From contig JBBSQE010000025.1 of the NCBI GenBank assembly GCA_038258095.1, positions 1 through 19,304 of the forward strand: a DNA stretch of 19,304 nt. Direction: 5' to 3'. Source of the DNA: JBBSQE01 sp038258095 (GTDB taxonomy: Bacteria; Actinomycetota; Thermoleophilia; Solirubrobacterales; 70-9). Made by a program: the position numbers and the translations under genes. Below are positions 1 to 7,562 of this stretch, in pieces. Numbering within the stretch: position 1 is the first letter of the stretch; each line of letters starts with the position of its first letter. The notes below the pieces were generated by a model, which was given only the letters and a program-made list of their open reading frames with translations, was not told the origin of the DNA and ran no database searches.

Positions 1-344
1 GGACCGGGGGTGACGTTCTGCGCGGCGGTCATGTCGCCCGTCGTCGCACCGCTGCAGGTCGCGTCGCGAAGCGGCAGGCCGATCGGTCCGCTCGCGGTGT
101 GCGCGTAGTTGTGGTTCGACTTGAGGCAGCCGAGCGGGATCGGCTGCTGGTCGGGGATGAACGGCCCGGCCGCGTAGGAGTCGCCGAGGGCGACGTAGTT
201 GTCGGCCGCCTTCGCTGCTGCGGCCGTGAAGAGGGCCAGGAACGCGATGGCGAAGATGGCTGCGGCGGCGAGAGTTCGGCGGCGCAGCAAGCCGGTGGCG
301 GCCGGCGAAGCATGGGACCCATTCGTCCCCTGGGCGTGATGCAT
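1..344 (-). CDS. Secreted SGNH/GDSL-family hydrolase, N-terminal part (cut by window edge)
   Basis: An open frame starts at ATG 344 and runs off the left edge (about 114 residues visible). After a basic stretch (LLRRR, about residues 19-23) there is a hydrophobic alanine-rich segment (about 25-46), which reads as a signal peptide for export. Directly after it comes NYVALGDSYAAG (49-60), block I of SGNH/GDSL esterases and lipases, with Ser56 as the expected nucleophile. Cys residues in GCLKS and ATCSGATTGDM match the disulfide-bearing, Streptomyces-type secreted SGNH lipases. The start is supported by a strong Shine-Dalgarno (AGGAG at 351-355, six bases upstream) and a promoter at 395-424. The substrate is probably an ester or lipid, but this cannot be settled from the N-terminus; blocks III and V with the catalytic Asp/His lie outside the window. 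Confidence 0.85.
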   Translation of the reverse strand, partial: MHHAQGTNGSHASPAATGLLRRRTLAAAAIFAIAFLALFTAAAAKAADNYVALGDSYAAGPFIPDQQPIPLGCLKSNHNYAHTASGPIGLPLRDATCSGATTGDMTAAQNVTPG

Positions 345-394
345 GGACCTCTCCTCTCTCGGGCTCTCGGCGGTCGATCACCGTCGTGAATCCG

Positions 395-424
395 ATCCTA
401 GGTCGGCCTCTCGGCGGAAGTCAA
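395..424 (-). promoter_or_regulatory. Sigma70-type promoter for the SGNH hydrolase gene
   Basis: On the minus strand TTGACT (424-419) and TAGGAT (400-395) are separated by 18 bases, close to the primary sigma-factor consensus. A start of transcription near 388 would leave a 5' leader of about 44 bases before the ATG at 344. I found no equally good plus-strand promoter for the divergent LLM gene in the same gap (345-516). Confidence 0.6.
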
Positions 425-516
425 GGGACCCGGTTCCGGTGTGCGTGAAAAGTCACACTTCGCTCGACGGATGTTCCAAACCGAGGCCGGGGGACCGCCT
501 CTGGCAGACTCGTTTC

Positions 517-1545
517 ATGGCCGATCTCTCCTCAGTTCCCCTCTCCGTATTGGATCTCGCGATCGTCGCCGAGGAGTCGAGCCCGGGCGAGGCGCTCGCC
601 AACTCGACGGAGCTCGCGAGGCGGACCGAGAGCCTCGGCTACCACCGCTTCTGGGTCGCCGAGCACCACAACATGCCGGGCATCGCGAGCTCGGCTCCGG
701 CGGTCCTCGCGGCGCACCTCTCAGCCTCGACCGAGCGGATCCGCATCGGCTCCGGCGGTGTGATGCTCCCGAACCACGCACCCCTCGTGGTGGCAGAGCA
801 GTTCGGCATGCTCGAGGGCCTGCATCCGGGGCGGATCGATCTCGGCATCGGACGCGCGCCGGGCACCGACGGCGCGACCGCGTCGGCCCTTCGTCGTTCG
901 GCCGACCCGCTCTCCGCCGAGGACTTCCCCGAGCAGCTCGGCGAGCTGATGGGGTTCCTGTCCGGAGAGTTCCCCGCCGGACACCCCTACTCGGCCATCA
1001 CCGCCGTTCCCGGCCGCGGGGCGAAGCCCGAGATCTGGCTGCTCGGCTCGAGCGGCTACTCGGCCCAAGCGGCCGGTCTGCTCGGGCTGCCCTTCTCGTT
1101 CGCGAACCACTTCAGCCCCGCCAACACCCTCCCGGCCCTCGAGCTCTACAGGCGCTCGTTCCGTCCTTCGGAGGTCCTCGACGCACCGAGGGCCATGGTC
1201 GCCGTCGCCGTCATCTGCGCAGCCGACGACGAGCGCGCTCGCTTCCTCTCCGGCCCCGCCCGCCTCTCGATGGCCCGTCTCCGCAGCGGCCACCCGACCC
1301 GCTTCCCCAGTCCCGAGGAGGCGGCCGAGCACGACTTCACGACACACGAGGAGGGGCTGATCCGATCGCTCTCGGGATCGGCCGTCATCGGGGGACCGGA
1401 GACGGTGCGGGCCGGTCTCGAGAAGCTTCTCGAGGACACGGCGGCGGATGAGCTGATGATCACGACGATGGTCCACGGCCAGGCCGATCGCCTCCGCTCC
1501 TACGAGATGGTCGCCGAGCTGGCGGGAGTGCCGGCGCCGAGCTAG
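517..1545 (+). CDS. LLM-class (luciferase-like) flavin-dependent oxidoreductase, MsnO8/YhbW type
   Basis: This 342-residue protein has the hallmarks of single-component bacterial luciferase-like monooxygenases. These are an N-terminal beta strand (PLSVLDLAIV), the YHRFWVAEHHNMPG motif near residue 45, RIRIGSGGVMLPNHAPLVVAEQF, and LHPGRIDLGIGRAPG, all typical of the TIM-barrel LLM fold that binds FMN (or F420 in some relatives). The family oxidises small organic substrates using reduced flavin; the substrate here is unknown. The frame stays open upstream of 517, but ATG 517 is chosen because the family N-terminus (MADLSSVPLSVLDL) begins there and the upstream codons look non-coding. The gene stands alone, divergent from the SGNH hydrolase and convergent with recQ, whose stop is 14 bases away. 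Confidence 0.9.
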   Translation: MADLSSVPLSVLDLAIVAEESSPGEALANSTELARRTESLGYHRFWVAEHHNMPGIASSAPAVLAAHLSASTERIRIGSGGVMLPNHAPLVVAEQFGMLEGLHPGRIDLGIGRAPGTDGATASALRRSADPLSAEDFPEQLGELMGFLSGEFPAGHPYSAITAVPGRGAKPEIWLLGSSGYSAQAAGLLGLPFSFANHFSPANTLPALELYRRSFRPSEVLDAPRAMVAVAVICAADDERARFLSGPARLSMARLRSGHPTRFPSPEEAAEHDFTTHEEGLIRSLSGSAVIGGPETVRAGLEKLLEDTAADELMITTMVHGQADRLRSYEMVAELAGVPAPS

Positions 1546-1553
1546 GTGCGGGA

Positions 1554-1570
1554 CCGCGGCTACGCCGCGG
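1554..1570. terminator. Possible bidirectional hairpin between the LLM gene and recQ
   Basis: CCGCGG (1554-1559) pairs with CCGCGG (1565-1570) across a 5-base loop, in the gap between the two convergent stops and just into the recQ 3' end. There is no T-tract on either side, so this could be a GC-rich hairpin terminator or a coincidence of high GC. Confidence 0.25.
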
Positions 1571-3398
1571 CGATCAGTTCGAGCACCGGCTCGGCGTACT
1601 TGCTGATGAACCCCGGCCCGACTCCTTTGATCTCCTGGAGATCGGCGGGGTTGGTGGGCCGCTTCACGGCGATCATCTCCAGGGTCCGGTCGTTCGCGAC
1701 CGTGTATGCCGGCTTGCCGGCGGCCGCGGCGCGGCGCCACTCGCGCAGCGTCTCGAAGAGACGGCCGTCGGCGGCGCTCAGCTCGACCACGTCCGCGCCC
1801 GGGCTGCGCGTCTTTCGCTTCGCCGTGATCAAGATCGACTCGGGGTCCGGGAGCCAGCCGGCCGGATCGCAGACATCGCAGCACCGGCCGGTCGGCTCGG
1901 GGGTCGAGGTGTCGGAGAAGTGATCGAGCAGCAAGCGGCGACGGCACTTCGTCGAGTAGCTGAAGGCCTCGACCGACCGGTAGGCGCTCCAGCCGCGGTC
2001 CTTGGCGACGCGGCAGGAGGCGGCCACCGGGCCGGGCTGGACGGGGCCGTGGATCGTCACGTCGAGGCGGCCCCCCGGAGCGGGCTCGATCGAGACCGAA
2101 TCGATCCGCTCGGCGACGGCGAGGCGGATCCGCTCCGCGTCGGTGCGGGGGCTGCTGATCCGCAGCGCGCCGTCCTCTCCGGCGTTCGCCGCGAGCTGCC
2201 GAACGTACTCGGCGACGCCGGCGGGGTCGACGGTCTTCTGCTCGTTGAAGCGCACGAGCCGCCCGAGATCCGAGCGCATGGCGAGCAGCACCGCCCGCGC
2301 CGGCTCGCCATCGCGCCCCGCTCTACCGGCCTCCTGGTAGTAGGCCTCGACGCTCGTCGGGATAGCCCAGTGCCAGACCGAGCGCACGTCCGCCTTGTCG
2401 ACCCCCATCCCGAACGCGTTGGTGGCGACGACGACCTCGCAGTCACCCTGCATGAACCGGTGCTGGGTCGACGCGCGCTCATCCGGCGCCAGGCCCGCGT
2501 GGTAGGCCCCGGCGCTGATGCCCGACTCGCGCAGAGCTTGCGCGACCTCGTCGGTGTCCCGGCGAGTGCCGCAGTAGACGATCGCCGGGCGGTTGGCGGG
2601 ATCCTTCAGGCCGATCTCGAGCAGGGCGAACTTGCGGGCCTTCGAGCCCTTGCCGTCGAGCCGCACGATGTCAAAGGAGAGGTTCGGGCGATCGAAGCCG
2701 GAGCGGACGACCAGTGGGTCGCGGAGGTCGAGCCGGCTCGAGATCTCGGCCGCGACCTCCTCGGTGGCTGTGGCCGTACAGGCCATCACGGTCGGGCGCC
2801 CGAGCCGCTCGATCGCGCGCGGAAGCCGCAGGTAGTCGGGGCGGAAATCGTGACCCCACTCGGAGAGGCAGTGCGCCTCGTCCACGGCCAGCATCGACAC
2901 CTCGCGGCGCCCCAGCGCCTCGAGGAACGAGCTCGATCCGAAGCGCTCCGGCGAGCAGTAGACGATGCGTGCCCGGCCGTCGCGGACGCGGGCCATCGCG
3001 TCGCGCGCAGCATTCTCGCCGAGCCCCGAAGCGATCATCGTGGCCGGGTGGCCGCCCTCGCGCAGGCGTAGCCACTGGTCGGCCATCAGCGCGATCAGGG
3101 GGCTGACGACGATCGTCAGGCGCTCGTCCGCGAGACCCGGCAGTTGGTAGCAGACGCTCTTGCCTCCGCCGGTCGGCATGACGATCGTCGAGTCCCGGCC
3201 GTCGAGGGCCGCTGCGACCGCCTCTCGCTGGCCGGGCCGGAACGAGTCGTAGCCGAGATGAGAGAGAAGGGGCTCCGGCTCACGCGGGCCCGAGTAGATC
3301 CGATCGACCCGGGCCTGGCTCGGCGCGGGAGCGTTCTCGAGTCCGTGAAGCGCCAGCTGCGCCTCGGCCTGTACGTCTTGCTCGGTGCTGGAGGTCAC
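1560..3398 (-). CDS. recQ: RecQ family ATP-dependent DNA helicase
   Basis: This 612-residue superfamily 2 3'-5' DNA helicase acts in recombination and replication-fork repair. Motif 0 is visible as FRPGQREAV (about 53-61), Walker A as MPTGGGKS (74-81), the DEAH box as AVDEAHCLSEWGHDFRPDYL (171-190), motif III as TATAT, and motif VI as QEAGRAGRDG (355-364). A Cys cluster follows (C485, then C506, C507, C510), and an HRDC-like C-terminus runs from about 545 to 610. Two things are unusual. About 90 residues lie between RecA domain 2 and the Cys cluster, and there is no obvious winged-helix stretch after it. The Cys spacing also differs from E. coli RecQ (C-CxxCxxC): the first cysteine of the triplet is Gly504 and C506 may replace it. 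The start is GTG at 3398 with no clear Shine-Dalgarno. It lies 39 bases after the DUF4393 gene, so the two may be co-transcribed. Confidence 0.93.
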   Translation of the reverse strand: MTSSTEQDVQAEAQLALHGLENAPAPSQARVDRIYSGPREPEPLLSHLGYDSFRPGQREAVAAALDGRDSTIVMPTGGGKSVCYQLPGLADERLTIVVSPLIALMADQWLRLREGGHPATMIASGLGENAARDAMARVRDGRARIVYCSPERFGSSSFLEALGRREVSMLAVDEAHCLSEWGHDFRPDYLRLPRAIERLGRPTVMACTATATEEVAAEISSRLDLRDPLVVRSGFDRPNLSFDIVRLDGKGSKARKFALLEIGLKDPANRPAIVYCGTRRDTDEVAQALRESGISAGAYHAGLAPDERASTQHRFMQGDCEVVVATNAFGMGVDKADVRSVWHWAIPTSVEAYYQEAGRAGRDGEPARAVLLAMRSDLGRLVRFNEQKTVDPAGVAEYVRQLAANAGEDGALRISSPRTDAERIRLAVAERIDSVSIEPAPGGRLDVTIHGPVQPGPVAASCRVAKDRGWSAYRSVEAFSYSTKCRRRLLLDHFSDTSTPEPTGRCCDVCDPAGWLPDPESILITAKRKTRSPGADVVELSAADGRLFETLREWRRAAAAGKPAYTVANDRTLEMIAVKRPTNPADLQEIKGVGPGFISKYAEPVLELIAAA

Positions 3399-3437
3399 CC
3401 GATCGAGAGTAGGGAAGAGGCCCGATGCCGAGTGTGC

Positions 3438-4430
3438 CTAAGGTGCCGGCTTCGTCACGGAAGGCGCGTCATCGGCGAACGTCGGGTCAGCGCTCGCATC
3501 TACGGCCTCGTCGGCGCCCGCCGACTGCAGCGCCTCGCCTGCAAGCTCGACCTCGGGCTCCGGCACTTCGTCCGAGTTGTCCGCGCCCGAATCCGGCGTT
3601 CCGATCGCCTCGCGCTCGATCCCGCCGAGCGGCAGGCACACCGAGCAGAAGTCGGTTCCGAATGGGGTCAGCTGGACGCTGCGGCGGACAGTGCGGCCGA
3701 GGCGCCCGCCCTCCTCCAGGGCCTTCGTGACCTCCGGTTGCGCTTCGAGGACCTGATAGCGGGAGGGGTCGCGGACCGGCTCTCGAGAGAACCAGATCAG
3801 GCCGAGCCGGTGCAGGTTGTTGAGGTAGGCGGGGACGCGGTTGACGTAGAGCAGGCCGGCGCCGGCTCCGATCATCGACAGCCCCGAGGCGACGAGCTGG
3901 GTGCTTCCGGCGACGAGCGGCACTCCGGTCCTCACGTCGACTGAGGGCTGCGCTCCCTCGACGGCGAGGAGACGCAGGATGCGTGCCTCGTCGGGGGCGA
4001 GCTCGGTGAGTATCCGCGCGTAAGCTGGGTGCGTCTCCTCGTCGAAGTCGACGTCCGCGGACTGGCGCAGCAGCTCCGAGCCCTGAGCTTGGAGATCGCG
4101 GAGGCCGCTGCCGGCCCCCGATCCCCGCCATTCCTCCGGGTCCTCGTCGCTCTCGATCATGCCGAGCAGCCGCTGCGCATACTCGCGCAGCTCCGCGCCG
4201 GTGCGGTCGAACAGCTCCGCTGGGGACTCGCCGGACAGCGCGGCTCGGGCCACGCGCCCGGTGGCTCGCGCCGATGCTCCGACTGCCCACTCCGTGGTGT
4301 GCCACCAGGCCGACGCGGCGATTCGTGCCAGCCCCGGAGCGACCCGCGCGGCGCGCGCGGCTGCGCCTTCCTCCGCAGCGGCAGCGCCTTCCTCTCCTGC
4401 TGCCGCCCGCTGCTCGTCGGCGCCGGTCAT
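3438..4430 (-). CDS. DUF4393 / Abi-alpha family protein
   Basis: This 330-residue protein has an Ala/Glu-rich N-terminus (1-30), a helical region with a Trp-rich stretch near 42-49, and a conserved-looking core at 140-265. The core contains LAPDEARILRLLAVEGAQPSVDVR (144-167, cited in part), which I recognise as the signature of DUF4393, also called Abi-alpha. A glycine-rich hydrophobic patch (about 171-195) and a CxxC (FCSVC, 261-265) follow. After that comes an acidic, Ala/Asp/Glu-rich tail of about 60 residues that looks disordered. The family name derives from an abortive-infection phage-resistance protein; the molecular activity is not something I can state. ATG 4430 is chosen because it overlaps the stop of the upstream DUF445 gene by four bases (ATGA), which indicates translational coupling. 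recQ follows 39 bases downstream. Confidence 0.75.
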   Translation of the reverse strand: MTGADEQRAAAGEEGAAAAEEGAAARAARVAPGLARIAASAWWHTTEWAVGASARATGRVARAALSGESPAELFDRTGAELREYAQRLLGMIESDEDPEEWRGSGAGSGLRDLQAQGSELLRQSADVDFDEETHPAYARILTELAPDEARILRLLAVEGAQPSVDVRTGVPLVAGSTQLVASGLSMIGAGAGLLYVNRVPAYLNNLHRLGLIWFSREPVRDPSRYQVLEAQPEVTKALEEGGRLGRTVRRSVQLTPFGTDFCSVCLPLGGIEREAIGTPDSGADNSDEVPEPEVELAGEALQSAGADEAVDASADPTFADDAPSVTKPAP

Positions 4431-5710
4431 CCGAACAGCCCCAGGTGGATCAGCCCAGCGACGAATCCGAGCACCGCTCCGTGGAGGAGGAGGAGCCACT
4501 CGTCCTCCTGGAAGGCCGAGCGCAGCAGCTCGGAGAAGTCCGTCGGCGCCATCTCCCGCATCCGCTCGGTGATCAGCTCGCGCACCGCCTCGGACTGGCG
4601 CTTGTTGAACTCGGGATCCGAAAGCGGGGTCATGGTGTAGTCGACCGCCTCCTCGGCGACGGAGTCGCGGATCGCGTCGTACTCGCGGCTCCCGACGGCC
4701 ATCCGCACGGCTCCGCGACCGACAGCCGTCCTCCCCACGGCACGGTCGACCGCCGGCCTCATCGCGTTCTCAATCATCTGCCGGGTGCGGTCTGAGCGCG
4801 GCCCGTGCATGAGCTCCTCCCCGATGTTGGACAGCGTCACCACGTCGTCGGAGATGATCTCGCCGTATACCACCGCTACCTCCGGCTGGCGCTTCAGAAA
4901 GAGGCCCTGGATGTCCCAGCGCCAGCAGCGGAACGGCTCGACCGGCTCGAAGATCATCCGCAGCGCGAAGAAGTTGGTCATGTAGCCGATCACGACCCCG
5001 GCGATCGGCAGTAGCCACCAGTAGGGGAGGAGGATGACGGTGATGACCGCCGTCGGGATGCCGAGCGCGAAGCCGAAGAAGAACCCGAAGTTGATGATGA
5101 ACCGCAGCTCGCGGCGGCCGACCTCGAGGAAGATCCGGTTGGCCAGCTCGGGGTTCTCCTCGATGTGGCGGATCACCATCAGCTTGATATCGATGAGCTG
5201 GTCGACGTGCTCGCCGATCTGTTCCGTGACCTCACTGACGATGTCCGGAAGCTCGTCCTGCACCCGCGCATGAACGGCCTCCCGGACCCGTGGCGGGAGG
5301 TCGTGCCAGAGTTGCGGATGCTCGCGCTCCATGATCCGCTCGACGGCCTCGCGCATGTCGCCGCGGGACGACTGGACGATGTGCTCGGCGATCACCTCGG
5401 GCTCGAGCTGGCGGAAGAAGTCCGAGGGGCTGCCGAGCTTGGCGATCCCCTTGTCGACCGAGATCGACCCCATCTTCGCCGCGCGCGACGGGATGATCCC
5501 CTGCCAGCCGACACCCCCCTGGAGCACTCCGGGAATCCCCTGGATGCGCCTCGGCAGGACGCCCGAGAGCGGCGCCAGGCCGGGGATTCGCATGCCCTTG
5601 AACTGGACCGGGTAGAACAGCATCCAGACTCCCGACCAGTTGGTCAGGTACCCGATTGCCCCGGTGAAGAACGGCACCGTGAGCAGGCTGATCGTTTCGT
5701 TGTGAAGCAA
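4427..5710 (-). CDS. DUF445 family membrane protein
   Basis: This 427-residue integral membrane protein belongs to DUF445. The N-terminus LTVPFFTGAIGYLTNWSGVWMLFYPV (read in part) is the characteristic GxxxGYxTNxxxxxMLFxP membrane segment. The same pattern recurs in the middle (AGVVIGYMTNFFALRMIFEPV) after a second hydrophobic stretch rich in Phe and Trp, so the protein carries two related membrane modules. Between them lies a soluble helical region with many charged residues. A final hydrophobic segment (WLLLLHGAVLGFVAGLIHLGLFG) ends the protein in the membrane. The start is taken as TTG 5710, which begins the family homology and has AGGAGG ten bases upstream; the longer open frame reaching 6199 is not coding. 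The biochemical role of the family is unknown to me. Confidence 0.85.
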   Translation of the reverse strand: MLHNETISLLTVPFFTGAIGYLTNWSGVWMLFYPVQFKGMRIPGLAPLSGVLPRRIQGIPGVLQGGVGWQGIIPSRAAKMGSISVDKGIAKLGSPSDFFRQLEPEVIAEHIVQSSRGDMREAVERIMEREHPQLWHDLPPRVREAVHARVQDELPDIVSEVTEQIGEHVDQLIDIKLMVIRHIEENPELANRIFLEVGRRELRFIINFGFFFGFALGIPTAVITVILLPYWWLLPIAGVVIGYMTNFFALRMIFEPVEPFRCWRWDIQGLFLKRQPEVAVVYGEIISDDVVTLSNIGEELMHGPRSDRTRQMIENAMRPAVDRAVGRTAVGRGAVRMAVGSREYDAIRDSVAEEAVDYTMTPLSDPEFNKRQSEAVRELITERMREMAPTDFSELLRSAFQEDEWLLLLHGAVLGFVAGLIHLGLFG

Positions 5711-5720
5711 AGCCGGACCG

Positions 5721-5726
5721 CCTCCT
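5721..5726 (-). promoter_or_regulatory. Shine-Dalgarno that fixes the TTG start of the DUF445 gene
   Basis: A perfect AGGAGG on the minus strand lies 10 bases upstream of TTG 5710. No ATG or GTG in frame sits at a better distance, so this site decides an otherwise doubtful non-ATG start. Confidence 0.6.
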
Positions 5727-5791
5727 GATCCCCTGGGCGTGGCGCCAAGCCTACTCGGGGCGAGGTGCTCGATGCTCGCGCGGATCCCCGA

Positions 5792-5907
5792 CCTGGGAAC
5801 GGTTGCAGGTGGCTCGCTCCGCGCCGGACCCGCAACCGTTCCCAGGCTATGCCGGGGGAACGGTTGTCGATGGCGAGCTGTCAGGAGCACCCGCAACCGT
5901 TCCCAGG
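5792..5907. repeat. Cluster of four alternating 15-bp inverted repeats
   Basis: The gap 5711-5951 holds four copies of one motif in alternating orientation. CCTGGGAACGGTTGC (5792-5806) is followed by its exact complement GCAACCGTTCCCAGG (5832-5846), then an 11-bp core GGGAACGGTTG (5856-5866), then GCAACCGTTCCCAGG again (5893-5907). The second and fourth copies are identical over 21 bases (5828-5848 and 5889-5909) at a 61-base period. Each neighbouring pair could form a hairpin with a 25-26 base loop. The motif does not recur elsewhere in the window. It could be a dispersed palindromic (REP/MITE-like) element or an operator array between the divergent DUF445 and carboxylase genes. Confidence 0.85.
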
Positions 5908-5951
5908 CTCCTCCGGGGTCGGCGGCGCACCATCCAGATAGCCTCGCCGAT

Positions 5952-7517
5952 GTGACCTGGGAGCCCGAGCTCGAGGAGAAGGCCCGCCGCGAGGACATGG
6001 CGCGTGAGCTCGGCGGGCCCGAGAGGGTCGAGCGCCAGCACGCGGCCGGGCGGCAGACCGTTCGCGAGCGACTCGGACACCTGCTCGATGAGGGCTCGCT
6101 GCACGAGGCCGGCATGCTCGCCGGCAAGGGTGCATACGACGCCGAGGGTGAGCTCGAGGGCGTGACCCCGGCCAACATGATCGTCGGTGACGGCCGCATC
6201 GAAGGCCGGCCGGTGGTCGTTCAGGCCGATGATTTCACCGTCCGCGGCGGGGCGGCCGACGCGGCGATCTGGGAGAAGATGGTCTGGGCTGAGCGAGCCG
6301 CCCACGATCTGCGGGCGCCGCTGATCCGGCTGGTCGACGGGACCGGGGGAGGGGGCTCGGTCAAGTCGCTGGAGGACATGGGCTTCACATACGTTCCCTT
6401 CCTGCCGGGGATGGACTTCGCCGTCGCCAACCTCGCCCGGGTGCCGGTCGTGGCCGCCGCGCTCGGGCCGGTCGCAGGGCTCGGAGCCGCCCGTGTCGTC
6501 GCCTCGCACTTCAGCGTCATCGTCAAGGGAAGTGGGCAGCTCTTCGTCGCCGGGCCGCCGGTCGTCGCGATGGCCGGCATCGGCGAGTCGCCAGACAAGG
6601 AGGAGCTCGGCGGCTCCCGCAACCAGGTCAAGGCCGGAGCGGTCGACAACGAGGCGGCCGACGAGGAGGACGCGCTCGCCCAGATCAAGTGCTTCCTCTC
6701 CTACCTGCCGTCGAACGCTTGGGAGGCGGCGCCGATCACGGCGAGCGCCGATCCGCCCGACCGCCGCGAGGAGGAGCTGCTATCCCTGGTGCCGCGCGAC
6801 CCGCGCCAGACCTACAAGTCACGCCGCCTGCTGGAGCTCGTGTTCGACACCGGGTCGGTGTTCGAGATCGGCCGGCGCTTCGGCGGGTCTCTGACCACCG
6901 CGCTCGCCCGGCTCGACGGGCGGCCCGTCGGCGTCATGGCCGCGGACCCGAACCACTACGGCGGCGGTCTCACCGGCGACGCCGCCGACAAGCTCACGCG
7001 CTTCGTCGACCTCTGCGACACCTTCCGCCTGCCGGTCGCGAACCTCGTCGACCAGCCCGGCTTCGTGGTCGGAATGCGCGCCGAGCAGACGAACACGATG
7101 CGCCGCGGCGCTCGCGCACTCTTCGCGACCTACCAGGCCGAGACGCCCTGGGCCGCGGTGATCGTCCGCAAGGCGTTCGGCATCGCCGGAGCGATGCACG
7201 CGAACCACACCCGCCATACGCTCCGGGCGGCCTGGCCCTCGGGAGACTGGGGCTCGCTCCCGATCGCCGGCGGCCTCGAGGCCGCGTACCGGCGCGAGCT
7301 CGAGGCCTCCGATGACCCGGTCGCCCTCCGCGCCGAGATCGAGGGTCGCCTCAACCTCGTCCGCTCACCCTTCCGCACGGCCGAGCGCTTCGGCATCGAG
7401 GAGATCATCGACCCCCGCGACACCCGACCGCTCCTCTGCCGCTGGGCGGTGCGGGCGCACGAGCTGGCTGCGCTCGAAGCGGCGAACGGGCCACGGACCC
7501 ACGGCCCACGCCCCTGA
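5952..7517 (+). CDS. Acyl-CoA (propionyl-CoA type) carboxylase, carboxyltransferase beta subunit
   Basis: This 521-residue protein spans both carboxyltransferase domains of the PccB/AccD family, which moves the carboxyl group from carboxybiotin to an acyl-CoA (propionyl-, acetyl- or longer). The start region TWEPELEEKARREDMARELGG and the following AAGRQTVRERLGHLLDEGS match the family N-terminus. A glycine-rich loop (DGTGGGGSVKS, about residues 130-140) and, in the C-terminal domain, DQPGFVVGMRAEQ and KAFGIAGAMHANH belong to the CoA and biotin pockets. The protein has normal family length and looks intact. GTG 5952 is chosen because the family homology begins there, although the Shine-Dalgarno is weak; ATG 5997 is the next candidate. 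No biotin carboxylase or biotin carrier gene is nearby, so its partner must be encoded elsewhere. Substrate specificity cannot be read from the sequence. Confidence 0.9.
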   Translation: MTWEPELEEKARREDMARELGGPERVERQHAAGRQTVRERLGHLLDEGSLHEAGMLAGKGAYDAEGELEGVTPANMIVGDGRIEGRPVVVQADDFTVRGGAADAAIWEKMVWAERAAHDLRAPLIRLVDGTGGGGSVKSLEDMGFTYVPFLPGMDFAVANLARVPVVAAALGPVAGLGAARVVASHFSVIVKGSGQLFVAGPPVVAMAGIGESPDKEELGGSRNQVKAGAVDNEAADEEDALAQIKCFLSYLPSNAWEAAPITASADPPDRREEELLSLVPRDPRQTYKSRRLLELVFDTGSVFEIGRRFGGSLTTALARLDGRPVGVMAADPNHYGGGLTGDAADKLTRFVDLCDTFRLPVANLVDQPGFVVGMRAEQTNTMRRGARALFATYQAETPWAAVIVRKAFGIAGAMHANHTRHTLRAAWPSGDWGSLPIAGGLEAAYRRELEASDDPVALRAEIEGRLNLVRSPFRTAERFGIEEIIDPRDTRPLLCRWAVRAHELAALEAANGPRTHGPRP

Positions 7518-7562
7518 CAGGCGTGTGGTTCGCGGCGTCGATCGAGCGCCACGGCCCCGATC

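Noticed and set aside
439..458. GTGTG-N10-CACAC inverted repeat upstream of the LLM gene as a Crp-like operator
   Set aside because: The arm spacing does not fit the Crp consensus and five-base arms are easily found by chance; no regulator gene is near.
5792..5907. The repeat array as a CRISPR
   Set aside because: Units alternate in orientation, are only 11-15 bases, number four and have no regular spacers; no cas gene is near.
5711..6199. The extension of the DUF445 frame to 6199 and of the carboxylase frame back to 5739
   Set aside because: Each extension runs across the repeat array or antisense to the other gene, lacks family homology, and better starts (TTG 5710, GTG 5952) exist where the homology begins.
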